Shown: positions 9,439-18,784, counted from the first letter of the stretch. The stretch is DNA of 64,000 nt from CAIKMD01 sp963803265 (GCA_963803265.1 CAWDLZ010000013.1:62001-126000); one strand, 5' to 3'. Notes: generated by a model not told the origin, from the sequence alone. Translations and numbers: made by a program.

Positions 9439-10080
9439 ATGGTCTCTTTCGCGCGCAGGACAGCGGTTTGCCGCTGGCTGCTGGGCTCGGCGCTGGTCGT
9501 GTTCGCGATCTATGCGAGCATGGGTTGCTCGGCCGCGCAAGTGAGCCCGCCCGTCCAGCTAAGAGGCGCTCCGGAAGTACCCAAGACGATCCCGCTCCTC
9601 GGCCAGGCACCGGAAGGCAACGTGGCAGCCGCCGCCGCCGCCGATGACGCGGACGCCATCGCCTTGCTGCTCGCTCGAGGCACCAGCCCCGACGAGGCCG
9701 ACGCGAATGGGCGCACCGGCCTCATCTATGCAGCCATCGACAACAACGTCGAGGTCGCCCAGACCCTGCTGAGCCATGGCGCGAAGCTCGACATTCGCGA
9801 CACGCTCGGCAAGACGGCGCTTCATTGGGCCGCGGAACGCGGCAGCGTCAACGTGATGCGCCTTTTGCTGACAGCGAACGCCACGGTGGATTGCCAAAGC
9901 CCGCAAGGAATGACGCCGCTGATGCTCGCTGCAAGCAAGGGTCAGACGACGGCCGTACGCCTTCTGCTGCAATATCACGCCGATCCTAGGAAGGATGACT
10001 ATACCGGGCGCGACGCCATGGATTGGGTTGCGAACAACGCCGCGATCAAGCAGTCCCTGAAGATCGCGGAAGGTGAGTGA
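9439..10080 (+). CDS. Ankyrin-repeat protein, exported
   Basis: A 213-residue protein with an N-terminal hydrophobic export signal (residues 10-28) ending near GCSAAQ, followed by four ankyrin repeats at about 61-90, 91-123, 124-156 and 157-189. Repeats two to four carry the usual G-x-T-x-L-x-x-A-A pattern (GRTGLIYAA, GKTALHWAA, GMTPLMLAA). The cysteine at residue 30 might serve as a lipobox, but ASMGC is a poor match. Periplasmic ankyrin proteins usually mediate protein contacts; no partner is evident. It sits between the livK pair and the insertion sequence. The ATG at 9439 has GAGGGGG upstream. Confidence 0.85.
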   Translation: MVSFARRTAVCRWLLGSALVVFAIYASMGCSAAQVSPPVQLRGAPEVPKTIPLLGQAPEGNVAAAAAADDADAIALLLARGTSPDEADANGRTGLIYAAIDNNVEVAQTLLSHGAKLDIRDTLGKTALHWAAERGSVNVMRLLLTANATVDCQSPQGMTPLMLAASKGQTTAVRLLLQYHADPRKDDYTGRDAMDWVANNAAIKQSLKIAEGE

Positions 10081-10155
10081 TTCAATCGCGGCCGCTGGCG
10101 CTGCCGGCCGGCCTCGTGCCGCCCAAGTAATGAACGACGCGGCCCGCGATGCAAT

Positions 10156-10183
10156 CTAGCCGTTTGTATTCACGAGCGTAGCG
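10156..10183 (+). repeat. Left terminal inverted repeat of the IS1380-family element
   Basis: Reads CTAGCC, five variable bases, TATTCACGA, then a partly conserved tail ending AGCG. It aligns without gaps to the reverse complement of 11762-11789 (20 of 28 matches). Confidence 0.7.
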
Positions 10184-10321
10184 CGATTTTCGGCGCACCA
10201 CGATTCTTTTGAAGTGTGACAAGGCTGATCCATCGCGTTCGTTACGACGCTGATCGGGATTTTATTGGGTCGAGGGCTGGAGGTTGCGGGAAGGGTTCGG
10301 CGGGGCACATCGCCCCGTGGG

Positions 10322-11663
10322 TCATGGTCCCGCAGCGGCGAAGCGGCCGGCGAGCAGCCGGAAGATCGCTGCGTCCGGGCAAGCTGTCGGCAGCCAGAGG
10401 CGAATTCGAGCGGCGCCCTCGACGACGCGGGCGGCGATCTTGATCAGCCGCAATCGCAGCGTCGTGAACTCGGCCGTTCTCCAAGAGGAACGCTTGGGCG
10501 CGGCAGCGCGCAGAGTGAGAAGCAGCCAATAAGCCGCCGTGTGCAGGATGAGGCGCATCTGATTGGCCCGCGGGTCACGGCACGACGTACGATCCGAGGC
10601 GAGCTGGGCCTTGTGTAGCTTGATGAAGTTCTCCGCTTGGCCGCGGCCACAGTAGACTGTCTCATAGAGATGCTTGGCGCTGCCCTTGAGCGAGGTGACG
10701 ACGTAACGGACATCGAGGCCGAGCTTCGTCGCCTCGATCCGGGCGACGACACGGCGCTGTCTTTGCCAACTCTTGGCGCCGTAACGCAGCGTGCCTCCAG
10801 CGGCGCAGCTTCTCGGTTCCGGTCACCGCGCGCTCGACGCACACCGCGTCGGCAACCGACCGGATCATGCCGGCGAGCACCGGGTTGCCGCCGAAGCCGA
10901 AGATGTAGCCAATCCCATTGGCTTCGCACCAATCCATCGCCTTGACTCGACCGTAGTGGCTGTCACCGCGCACCAGGATGTCGACCTTCGGCCAGTGCCG
11001 GCGAATGCGGGCAATGACATGCTTCAGGATCGTGCGCACTTCGATCCCGCCCGGCGTCTTGCCGCTGCGCAGGATGACGGCAACGGGCTTGCCGCTCGTC
11101 CCCTCGTAGATATGGATCGGCAGGAAGCAGCGTTCGTCGTAATGCGCGTTGAACAGCGATAACTGCTGCCGGCCATGCACCGCGTCGAAGGTGTCGTCGA
11201 TGTCGAGAATAATCGAAGCCGGCGCCCGCGCGTAACTGGCACAGAACTGATCCACCAGCGCCAGCATCAGTCGCGCGATCTCGATCCGCGACGGCGCATT
11301 CTCCAACCGCGACATGGTCGGTTGCGAGCACAGCGCCTCGCCGCTTCCCGGTGCTCGGCCCACCGCCATCTTGAATACCGGGTCGTCCCGCAGTTTGTTG
11401 CAGTCGTTGGCGTCCTCGTACCCCGCCGCGATCGCAAACATCCGAAGCCGCAGCATCTCCTCGACCGTGTGATCGATGCGATCGGAATCACGGCGATCCT
11501 TCAGGCAGGTCGCGAGGCGCGCTGCAACGCCCAGATGCCGCTCGACCCCGCGCAGCAGCAGCACGCCCGCATCCGACGACAGCATCCCGCCGTCGAAAGC
11601 TACGCTCACTTTCTTGCGGCAAATCGCTGGCAGGGAAAACGGCAGGAGGTTATCTTTGTTCAT
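10322..11663 (-). CDS. IS1380-family DDE transposase, frameshifted
   Basis: Catalyses cut-and-paste movement of the element. The catalytic acidic residues are recognisable: Asp in ILDIDDTFD, Asp in VRGDSHYG, and Glu in GRGQAENFIKLH. The N-terminus (from MNKDNLLPF) and the conserved AFDGGMLSSDAG segment are typical. The frame changes by the equivalent of one inserted base at about 10790-10800: upstream sequence reads to EKLRRWRH and the other frame resumes with LRYGAKSW. IS1380 members use a single frame, so programmed shifting is not expected. The restored length is about 446 residues. As written the protein is broken and the element would be immobile. Confidence 0.85.
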
Positions 11664-11761
11664 GGCGGATGTGGCGCTCCGTGATCGCGGCTTCAACTCT
11701 GTCCTGACAACAGAATCATGCTCGCAATCAGCGGCTTACGCTACATCCGCCAGCCTACAAT

Positions 11762-11789
11762 CGCTCCCGTCGTGAATAAGGCGGGCTAG
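11762..11789 (-). repeat. Right terminal inverted repeat of the IS1380-family element
   Basis: The reverse complement reads CTAGCC, then TATTCACGA, then AGCG, matching the left end. It lies about 100 bp upstream of the transposase start. Confidence 0.7.
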
Positions 11790-11881
11790 CTTCTCGGGAC
11801 GACGATACCTCGATCGCGGGTGTTTCTTGTTGCGATGCCGCGGGCGCGGCAAAATTTAATACCGGAACGGGGGGAATCGCC

Positions 11882-12994
11882 ATGAAGCGCCGAGGCATTC
11901 TGTGCGGCTTTGCCCTCGCCTTGCTCGCTGCGGCATCGTGCGCGGCGCCGGCCGCGGCGCAGGACTGGAAGGCGGAGTGGCAGAAGACGGTCGATGCCGC
12001 CAATCAAGAAGGCCGCCTCATCCTTTTTTCTCAACCCAATCAAGACGCGCGCGACTTCATCCTGCGCGAATTCCCGAAGGCGTTCCCCAAGATCGCCGTG
12101 TCGCTCTCCGCCATTGGAAACGCCGAGTTCCTGGCCCGCATCCGCACCGAGCGCGCCGCCGGCAAGTACCTGTGGGACGTGGCATTGGAAGGCTCGCCGG
12201 CGGGCTATGCGCTGGCGAAGGAAGGCGTGCTCGATCCGGTGATGGACGAGTTCATCGATCCCGAGATCAAGAATCCCGATCTCTGGGGCGGCTGGAACGC
12301 CGCGTTCGTCAACCTTCAGGGCAAATACGTATTCGCGATGTCGAACTTCATCGCAGGTCCTTGGTATGACGCGCTGCGCATCTCGCCCGACAAGGTCGCG
12401 CAGATGGGGCTGAAAGTGCTGCTCGATCCCGCTTTGAAGGGCAAGATTTCGTGGCTCGACACGGCAGTGCCGGGCGCGGGTCAGCCTTATGCGCTCTTGC
12501 TGCGGGCGAAGCTCGGCGATGATTCCTTGAAACAGATGATCACCCAGCAGCAAGTGAACTTCGTGTCCGAGCAGTTCCAGGTCGTCGAGGCGATGGCGCG
12601 CGGCACGGCCTGGATCGGCATCGGCCCGCCCGTGCGCTCGCTCATCGGACCTTACACGAAGGCCGGCATCAAAACCGACGTCCGCGCCATGGGCACTTCC
12701 ACCGGCACCAATGTCGAGGAGATTGGCGGCTCGGGCTTGTTCGTGTTCAAGGACCGACCGCACCCCAATGCGGTCAAGGTGTTCATCAATTGGCTCTTGA
12801 GCAAGGACGTTCAATACAACATGGCGAAGGCGCTCGACCAAAGCTCGCGCCGGGGCGATGTTCCGCCGACGGCGCTTCCCGACGAGACGCCGGAGAAGGG
12901 CGCCGTCTACATCCAGGCGCAGCGCGAGGAGACGGCACCGGCGCTGTACGCCGCCGTCAATCTTGTCGCCGAAGACCGCAAGCTCGTGAAGTGA
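11882..12994 (+). CDS. Extracellular solute-binding protein, iron(III)/polyamine (AfuA/PotD-like) type
   Basis: A 370-residue type-II periplasmic binding protein with a signal peptide (hydrophobic residues 7-24, cleavage after PAAAQ). The SBP_bac signature appears in LARIRTERAAGKYLWDVAL and in the hinge regions around residues 90-130. Such proteins feed ABC importers for ferric iron, thiamine or small organic acids; the ligand here is unknown. No permease or ATPase of the matching class lies nearby, so it is an orphan component. It lies just beyond the IS element and converges on the livF gene. Confidence 0.85.
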   Translation: MKRRGILCGFALALLAAASCAAPAAAQDWKAEWQKTVDAANQEGRLILFSQPNQDARDFILREFPKAFPKIAVSLSAIGNAEFLARIRTERAAGKYLWDVALEGSPAGYALAKEGVLDPVMDEFIDPEIKNPDLWGGWNAAFVNLQGKYVFAMSNFIAGPWYDALRISPDKVAQMGLKVLLDPALKGKISWLDTAVPGAGQPYALLLRAKLGDDSLKQMITQQQVNFVSEQFQVVEAMARGTAWIGIGPPVRSLIGPYTKAGIKTDVRAMGTSTGTNVEEIGGSGLFVFKDRPHPNAVKVFINWLLSKDVQYNMAKALDQSSRRGDVPPTALPDETPEKGAVYIQAQREETAPALYAAVNLVAEDRKLVK

Positions 12995-13090
12995 CCGCAT
13001 GACTGGCCTCGGAACGCTTTCAGCACGCCGCGGCGCAGACGGGTATGCTCACTAAAGCCATTCGCCCGCCGATGACAGGGTAGATGCCTG

Positions 13091-13801
13091 CTAAACCCCG
13101 AGATAGGTCCGCTTGATCTCGTCATTGGCCGCCAGCTCCCGCGGCGGGGCCTCGTAGACGATCTTGCCCTTGTCCATGACATGGACGTGATCCGCGACCT
13201 CGAGCGCGAACGCCAGATTCTGCTCGACCAGCAGGACGCCCAGCCCCTCGTCGCGCAATGAGAGGATCAACCGCTTCAGCTCTTCGACGATGTGCGGAGA
13301 GAGCCCCTCCGTTGGCTCGTCCATCAGGAGGAGACGCGGATTGCCGAGAAGCGCGCGGGCCACCGCCAGCATCTGCTGCTCGCCGCCAGACAGAGTCCCG
13401 GCGCCGTTTCTCATGCGCTCGCGGAGGGAAGGAAAAAGATCGAGCGCGGAATCGATCGACCAGCCGCGATCGCCCCGCGGCGCCGCACGGAAAGCGATTT
13501 CGAGATTCTCGCGCACGCTCAGCGACGGAAAGACCCGCCGTCCCTGCGGCACGAGACCCATGCCTGCGCGCACGATGCGATAGCTGGGCCAGCGCGCGAC
13601 ATCGAGGTCGTCGAACAGCACGCGGCCGCGCCGCGGCGGGGTAAACGCGATCGCCGTGCGAATGAGCGTGGTCTTGCCGACACCGTTGCGGCCGAGAACA
13701 GCCACGACGCGGCCGCGATCGACGCCAAGCGACACGCCTTGCAGCACATAGCCCTCGCCGTAATAGGTGTGGACGTCCTCGATCACCAGCATCGCGGTCA
13801 T
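13091..13801 (-). CDS. livF: Branched-chain amino acid ABC transporter ATP-binding protein, LivF
   Basis: A 236-residue ATPase. Walker A is LGRNGVGKTT (about residues 35-44), the ABC signature LSGGEQQ and Walker B LLLMDEPTEG. It is the last gene of the operon HsaA-like monooxygenase, amidohydrolase, livH, livM, livG, livF. Its ATG overlaps the livG stop as ATGA (13801-13798), which indicates translational coupling. The C-terminal half has the LivF-type VLLVEQNLAFALEVADHVHV stretch. Confidence 0.93.
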   Translation of the reverse strand: MTAMLVIEDVHTYYGEGYVLQGVSLGVDRGRVVAVLGRNGVGKTTLIRTAIAFTPPRRGRVLFDDLDVARWPSYRIVRAGMGLVPQGRRVFPSLSVRENLEIAFRAAPRGDRGWSIDSALDLFPSLRERMRNGAGTLSGGEQQMLAVARALLGNPRLLLMDEPTEGLSPHIVEELKRLILSLRDEGLGVLLVEQNLAFALEVADHVHVMDKGKIVYEAPPRELAANDEIKRTYLGV

Positions 13802-14561
13802 CGGGCCTCCGGCGCGCGCGCCGCGCCGCCGCTCTCGTAGATTTTCCGCAGGCTCGCTTCCCCGCGGATTTCCTCGGGCGTTCCCTCCGCGACGACGCGG
13901 CCCTGGTCCATCGCCGTGATGCGGTCGGCGATGCGGAACGCGGTCGCCAGATCGTGCTCGATGAGCAGCACCGTGATCGCGCGGTCGAGCTCGAGGATGA
14001 TGTCGGTCGCCAGGTGGGTTTCCGCCGCCGACAGCCCGGCCATCGGCTCGTCCAGCAGCAAAAGCCTCGGGTTGCCGGCAAGTGCCACGACGATCTCGAG
14101 TTGGCGCTGCGTGCCGTAGGAAAGATTCTTGACGATATCGTCGCGCACCCCGATGAGCCGCCATTTCTCCAGAGCTCTTCCGCGCGGCTCAGCACCGAGC
14201 GGTAGCTCTTGATGCGCCGCCAGAAGACGAAGTGGCAGGGCTCGAGCGCCTGCACGGCGATGATCATGTTGTCGAGCACGGTGAGGTTGCGAAAGAGGCT
14301 GGTGATCTGGAAGGTACGCGCCAGCCCCAAGGCGGCGCGCCGGTACAGCTTGCGCTTGCCGACCTCTTCGCCGAACAGCCAGATTTCGCCGCTCGTGGCC
14401 GGAATCTGGCCGTTGATGACGTTGAAGAGCGTGGTCTTCCCGGCGCCATTGGTGCCGATCACCGCGCGGCGCTCGCCGGGCTGAAGCTCGAGCGAGACGT
14501 CGTCGATCGCGCGCACGCCGCCGAAGCTTCGCGACAGGTTGCGAACGACCAGCGGGTTCAT
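13798..14561 (-). CDS. livG: Branched-chain amino acid ABC transporter ATP-binding protein, LivG, frameshifted
   Basis: The second ATPase of the importer. Walker A is GTNGAGKTT, the signature LSYGTQRQLE and Walker B LLLLDEPMAG. The frame breaks near 14170-14180: the first part ends SRAEEL and the other frame resumes EKWRLIGVRDD. The sequence GAGCTCTGGAG there carries either a two-base gain or a one-base loss relative to a continuous frame. Both halves are well conserved, so a sequence error is likely. The start codon overlaps the livM stop (ATGA at 14561-14558) and the stop overlaps the livF start. Restored length is about 254 residues, normal for LivG. Confidence 0.88.
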
Positions 14562-15532
14562 GCGCGGTCGCTCCGGCGCCGGCTCGCCAACTGCTCGCGC
14601 AGGAAAGTGAGAGCGCCCTGCGGCGCGTAGAGCGCCACCAGCACATAGATGAGGCCGATGACGAAAAGCCAGCGGTCGGTATAGGTGCTAAGCACGTATT
14701 GTAACAAGACGAAGAGTGCCGCCCCCAACACCGGGCCGAACAGCGTGCCGGCGGCGCCCACGAGGATCATCATTAGCACCTGGGCCGAGACCGTGACGCT
14801 GAGGCTCGACGGGCTGATGAAGCTGTTGAGATACATATAGAGCTCGCCCGCGAGCCCGGCGAAGAAGGCCGACACCACCGAGACCACGAATTTATAGGCC
14901 CAGACGTTGTAGCCGAGCGCCCGCATGCGCGGCTCGTTCTCGCGAATGCCGCGCAGCGCATAGCCGAAGGGCGAATTGACGAAGACATAGAGCGCCAGGA
15001 CGACGACGACAAAAATCGCGAGGACGAAATAGAAGTATCCGGCGGTCGAGGCGAGCGTCCAGGGCAGCCAGGCGCCGAGATCGGGGCGCTGCACGCCCGG
15101 CAAGCCGTTGTCGCCGCCCGTGAGGTCGGTCCAGCTGACAGCGAGGCTCCACAGCACATGGCTGAAGGCGAGAGTAATCATCAGGTAATAGGATTTCGCC
15201 GTCCGCAGCGCCAAGAGATTGAATAGGCCGGCGCCAACCACCGAAGCCAACAAGCCACCCGACGCGGCGGCGGCGAACGGCCAAGAGTATTTGAGCGTCA
15301 GGATCGCGGCGCCATAGGCGGAGAGCCCGAAATAAGCGGCGTGGCCGAGCGACGGCATGCCGGTATAGCCGAGGAGCAGATCGAGGCTCATGGCGAAGAT
15401 GCCGTAGATCATCACCTGAGTCAGGAGGCCGGTGTCGTAGGGCGGCGCGATTCCGCCCAGCACCGCGCCTGCGACCACTAGGAAAGCCGCGGCGCCGGCG
15501 CCGCCGAAACCTTTCGCGCGCCCTTGTGCCAT
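14558..15532 (-). CDS. livM: Branched-chain amino acid ABC transporter permease, LivM type
   Basis: Membrane permease of 324 residues with about ten hydrophobic helices. The hallmark segment SLDLLLGYTGMPSLGHAAYF lies at about residues 48-67. It pairs with the LivH gene 10 bp upstream and overlaps livG downstream. It is diverged from the livM at 3.0-4.0 kb, so the two transporters are not recent duplicates. Position in the operon after two catabolic enzymes suggests the importer serves their substrate. Confidence 0.92.
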   Translation of the reverse strand: MAQGRAKGFGGAGAAAFLVVAGAVLGGIAPPYDTGLLTQVMIYGIFAMSLDLLLGYTGMPSLGHAAYFGLSAYGAAILTLKYSWPFAAAASGGLLASVVGAGLFNLLALRTAKSYYLMITLAFSHVLWSLAVSWTDLTGGDNGLPGVQRPDLGAWLPWTLASTAGYFYFVLAIFVVVVLALYVFVNSPFGYALRGIRENEPRMRALGYNVWAYKFVVSVVSAFFAGLAGELYMYLNSFISPSSLSVTVSAQVLMMILVGAAGTLFGPVLGAALFVLLQYVLSTYTDRWLFVIGLIYVLVALYAPQGALTFLREQLASRRRSDRA

Positions 15533-15542
15533 CCGCGGACCT

Positions 15543-16397
15543 TCAGGCCCGGCCCATGAGGCCGGTCGGCCGCAGCGCCAGCACGATCACCATCGGGACG
15601 AAGATCGTAAAGAGCGAGAGCTGGGGAAACCACGCATTGCCGAAATTGTTGACGAGCCCGACCAGCAGGCTGCCGAGAAACGCGCCGCGGATGCTGCCGA
15701 GCCCGCCGACCGTGACGACGACAAAAGCGAGCAGCACGACCTCGAAATCCGCGCCCGGGAACATGCCGAGGAGCGGCCCGCCGAGGACGCCGCCCAACGC
15801 CGCAAGCCCGGTGCCGAGCGCGAAGATTCCGGTGAAGACGAGCGGCACGTTGATGCCGAGGCCGCGCACCATCTCCTCGTCGTCCATGCCGGCGCGAACG
15901 ATCGCCCCGAGCCGCGTGCGCTCGAGGAAGGCCCAGAGGCAGAACGCGACGGCCAAGCCCCAGCCGATCAGAAACAGGCGATAGAGCGGATAGACGAGGC
16001 CGGCGAAGCGCACCGCTCCTTCGAGGATTCGCGGCTGCGGCACCAGCAGCGGGTCACCGCCCCAGGTGACGAAGGCGATGTCGGCGACAATGAAAAGGAG
16101 CCCGAGCGTCAACAGCGCCTGAGACATCTCTTGCTTATAGAGCCGGGCGAGGAACAGGCGCTGGACGACGGCGCCGAGAACGATCATCGCCGCCACGGCT
16201 ACCGCCGCGCCGGCGATGAAGCTGTCGGTGAGACGGATGGCGGTGATGGCGATATACCCGCCCAGCAGATAGAACGAACCATGTGCCATGTTGATGATGT
16301 GCATCAGGCCGAAGATGAGGGTAAGGCCAGCGGCGAGCAGAAAGAGGATCATGGCCAGCGACAGGCCGTTCAGAATATTGATGACCCAGAAATTCAT
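15543..16397 (-). CDS. livH: Branched-chain amino acid ABC transporter permease, LivH type
   Basis: A 284-residue membrane permease starting with NILNGLSLAMILFLLAAGLT and containing the conserved GLMHIINMAHGSFYLLGGY stretch near residues 30-48. It is the first transporter gene of the operon, 85 bp after the amidohydrolase stop. With LivM it forms the channel. No substrate-binding protein is encoded in this operon; candidates are the tandem livK genes at 6.8-9.2 kb or the livK at 35.1 kb. Confidence 0.92.
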   Translation of the reverse strand: MNFWVINILNGLSLAMILFLLAAGLTLIFGLMHIINMAHGSFYLLGGYIAITAIRLTDSFIAGAAVAVAAMIVLGAVVQRLFLARLYKQEMSQALLTLGLLFIVADIAFVTWGGDPLLVPQPRILEGAVRFAGLVYPLYRLFLIGWGLAVAFCLWAFLERTRLGAIVRAGMDDEEMVRGLGINVPLVFTGIFALGTGLAALGGVLGGPLLGMFPGADFEVVLLAFVVVTVGGLGSIRGAFLGSLLVGLVNNFGNAWFPQLSLFTIFVPMVIVLALRPTGLMGRA

Positions 16398-16482
16398 CCG
16401 CCGCCTCCCGCGGCGCCCGCATGGTCGTGCCGGCGTCGTTCCGAACGGAAGCTAAAGGGTTCCGCGGCGCTTCGCCAATTCT

Positions 16483-17484
16483 TTAGAGGGCGAAGACTTG
16501 CTTGGCGTTGAGATGATAGATCTTCGCCTTGTCGGCTTCGGAAAGCGGCATGGCGTCCATGGCATCGACCGAATCGCGCACCCTCTCGAACGGCCAATCG
16601 GCCGCGAACAGCACGTTGTCGGCGCCGAGCAATTCGACCGTCATCATGAGCGGCAGGCGGTAATTCATGCCGCTGGTGGTGACGACGATGTTGTCGCGGA
16701 AATATTCGCTGGGCAGACGCTTGATGCGAGGGCTAAGCCCCGCCATCCGGTTCTCCCACAGGTAGCGGTTGTCGATGCGGTCGAGGGTGAACGGAATGCT
16801 CTCGCCCATATGTCCGATGACGATCTTGAGGCGCGGAAATGCGTCGAACACGCCGCCGGCGATGAGCCGCATGATGTGGGTTCCGGTCTCGATCGCATAG
16901 CCCCAGGCGACGCGGAATCCAGGCATGGCGAGTGGTCCGGCCAGCCCTGGGCCCGGCTCGCGCGGGTGAATGTAGACGGGCACGTCGAGCGCCTCGGCGC
17001 TCTCGAAGATCGGCCAGAACTTCTTGTCGTCGAGATATTCGCCGTGGGTGTGGGAATTGATGATCGCGCCCTTCAAGCCGAGCGACTTGACCGCGCGCTG
17101 GAGCTCTGCGGCGGCACTTTGCGGCGCCTGCGGAGCCAGCGTGGCCAGGCCGGCGAGCCGCGTCGGATGGGCCCGGCAAGCGGCGGCGAGGCGATCGTTG
17201 GCGAGCTTCGACAATTCGCCGCCCTGCACCGGATCGAAGACTTGGACGCCGGGCGAGCCGATCACCATCACCTGCATCGCGATCCCGTCCTCGTCCATCG
17301 CGCGGATACGGCCGTCGCCGAGATCGAGCAAGTCATCGATCATGGCGCGGCGGGCTTCGGTGACAGGGGCGCTCGCGCCCGATCGCGCGTCCTGCGCGCG
17401 CGCCGCCGCCGTCACTTCGGGAATCGTGAAGCCTTCCTCGACCGCGATGCGCTCGTAGCGCGGCGTCGCGGCCGGTTCGGTCAT
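16483..17484 (-). CDS. Amidohydrolase family 2 protein (gamma-resorcylate / 5-carboxyvanillate decarboxylase-like)
   Basis: A 333-residue metal-dependent TIM-barrel enzyme. It carries YIHPREPGPG, IGHMGESIPF and AADWPFE, which hold the His, His and Asp positions conserved in the ACMSD/LigW/gamma-resorcylate decarboxylase group. The usual N-terminal metal-ligand pattern E-x-H is here E16-E17-G18 (AVEEGFTIPE), so one ligand is replaced by glycine; some relatives in this superfamily show a similar change. Probable role: nonoxidative decarboxylation or hydrolysis of an aromatic acid or its ring-cleavage product. The ATG overlaps the preceding stop by one base (TGATG); a TTG three bases earlier is an alternative start. 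Confidence 0.85.
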   Translation of the reverse strand: MTEPAATPRYERIAVEEGFTIPEVTAAARAQDARSGASAPVTEARRAMIDDLLDLGDGRIRAMDEDGIAMQVMVIGSPGVQVFDPVQGGELSKLANDRLAAACRAHPTRLAGLATLAPQAPQSAAAELQRAVKSLGLKGAIINSHTHGEYLDDKKFWPIFESAEALDVPVYIHPREPGPGLAGPLAMPGFRVAWGYAIETGTHIMRLIAGGVFDAFPRLKIVIGHMGESIPFTLDRIDNRYLWENRMAGLSPRIKRLPSEYFRDNIVVTTSGMNYRLPLMMTVELLGADNVLFAADWPFERVRDSVDAMDAMPLSEADKAKIYHLNAKQVFAL

Positions 17485-18650
17485 CAATGCGCACCAGGCG
17501 AGGGCAGACCCATGGCATGAGCGCCGGCGTTGACGTAGCTGGTATCGACGCCCCAGGCGACGTGATTGCCGGCGGCGTGCGTGTCGCGCCAGAAGCGCTG
17601 GATGGGATTGCCGTCGAGGATGCCGCGCGCGCCCGCCACGTCGAACAGCCGGTTGACCCCGCGCATCGCCAGGCGCGAGGCGAGCGTGAAATTCCGGCGG
17701 ATGGCGACGATGTCGGCCTCGCCCGCCGGCAGCTCCTGCATCAGCTTCTCGTCATTGTCCTTCGCCAGCAGGTAAGCGGCGTCGATCTCCGCCGCCGCCT
17801 CGCCGATCGCATGTTGCGTGCTGTAGAGCTGCAAGACCGGATCGCGGACCGCGCTGGCGGCGCGGGTGCGCGCGAAATCGGTGAAGCAATCGAGCGCGCC
17901 GCGCGCAATCGCCATGAGCGGGCAGAAAATTCCGAACGGGAAGGCGACATAGCCCGGCTCGCGGAACATGACGCCCGTGTTCACCTTGGTGCCGGGGGCG
18001 CGGCCCGAGGCGAAATCCGCCGCCCGCAAGGTGTTCTCCTCGCGCACGAAGACGTCGTTGACCACGACGTTGTTGCTGCCCGAGCCCTTGAGGCCCACCG
18101 CATGCCAAGTGTCCTTAACCTTGAACTCGCCGGGGCCGAACAGGAAGAAACGGAGATCCGGCGGCCCCGATCCTTCCGCGGGCGGCACCGGCCCGCCGAG
18201 GATCGCCCAATCGGAATGATCGATGCCCGATGAAAAGCTCCACTCGCCGGTAACGCGGAAGCCGCCCGGCGCGCGCGTGACCTTGCTGGCCGGCATGAAT
18301 GAGGTCCCGATCTTGGGGCGCGGATCGGCTTTGTAAACCGCGTCCTGGGCTTCGCCCGGGAACATGCCGAATACCCAGTGATGCTGGATCAGCAGATCGA
18401 AGCACCAGCCGCTGGCGCCGCAATTCCGCCCGACCTCGCCGACAACATCGGCGACCGTCATCCAGCTATCGGTGCCATATCCGCCGCGTTCCTTGGGGAT
18501 GATGAGGCCGATGAGGTCGGAATCCATCATCGCCTTCACGTTCTCGGGCGGCAGGCGGCGCAGCTTTTCGGTCGCGGCGGCGTTGGACTTGACGACTTCG
18601 CCGATTTTCTTGGCGCGGGCGACGGCTTCTTCGCGGGTGATCGTCGGCAT
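17484..18650 (-). CDS. Acyl-CoA dehydrogenase-fold flavin monooxygenase (HsaA / p-hydroxyphenylacetate hydroxylase-like)
   Basis: A 388-residue protein of the acyl-CoA dehydrogenase fold that in the HsaA/HpaH-C2 group hydroxylates phenols using reduced flavin from a separate reductase. Features include GGYGTDSW near the N-terminus, the GEWSFSSGIDHSDWAI flavin-domain stretch and the C-terminal IQRFWRDTHAAGNHVAWG segment, where the His is typical of HsaA-like hydroxylases. The start MPTITREEA is favoured; the upstream open extension overlaps the divergent promoter region. It is the first gene of the operon with the amidohydrolase and livHMGF. No reductase gene is adjacent. Confidence 0.85.
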   Translation of the reverse strand: MPTITREEAVARAKKIGEVVKSNAAATEKLRRLPPENVKAMMDSDLIGLIIPKERGGYGTDSWMTVADVVGEVGRNCGASGWCFDLLIQHHWVFGMFPGEAQDAVYKADPRPKIGTSFMPASKVTRAPGGFRVTGEWSFSSGIDHSDWAILGGPVPPAEGSGPPDLRFFLFGPGEFKVKDTWHAVGLKGSGSNNVVVNDVFVREENTLRAADFASGRAPGTKVNTGVMFREPGYVAFPFGIFCPLMAIARGALDCFTDFARTRAASAVRDPVLQLYSTQHAIGEAAAEIDAAYLLAKDNDEKLMQELPAGEADIVAIRRNFTLASRLAMRGVNRLFDVAGARGILDGNPIQRFWRDTHAAGNHVAWGVDTSYVNAGAHAMGLPSPGAH

Positions 18651-18755
18651 GGGTCTCTTGCTTTCCGGCTGTGCTGAGGGTGCTAGGTTCGCAGCCACGC
18701 CGAGGTTCCTATCACAGACCGTCCCCCCCAATCCACTGGCCCGGCATCGGGGCGG

Positions 18756-18784
18756 TTTTCGATCCGCCGGCATGGCGGTATGAT
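18756..18784 (+). promoter_or_regulatory. Possible promoter in the divergent region before the VOC gene
   Basis: TATGAT at 18779-18784 is a good -10 element; the matching -35 (TTTTCG at 18756-18761, 17-nt spacer) is poor. The leader to the GTG at 18839 would be about 47 nt. The 188-bp divergent region must serve both operons. Confidence 0.3.

Larger units (their letters stand above)
10156..11789 (-). mobile_element. IS1380-family insertion sequence with imperfect terminal inverted repeats
   Basis: A ~1.63 kb element that contains one transposase gene on the minus strand. Its ends are defined here by a pair of imperfect inverted repeats: 28 nt at 10156-10183 and 28 nt at 11762-11789, identical at 20 positions without gaps, including CTAGCC at the tips and an internal TATTCACGA. 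No matching 4-5 bp target duplication is seen immediately outside the repeats (left flank ends GCAAT, right flank starts CTTCT), which suggests an old insertion or later rearrangement. The family assignment rests on the transposase. Confidence 0.75.

Noticed and set aside
7993..10080. A single 695-codon frame that seems to fuse a LivK-like N-terminus to an ankyrin protein
   Set aside because: The middle is an out-of-frame reading of livK copy 2 after a +1 shift near 8398; the ankyrin gene has its own ATG, ribosome site and signal peptide at 9439.
10322..11663. Programmed frameshift in the transposase
   Set aside because: IS1380 elements use one frame, and there is no slippery heptamer at the break; the shift belongs to the general +1 class seen in this sequence.
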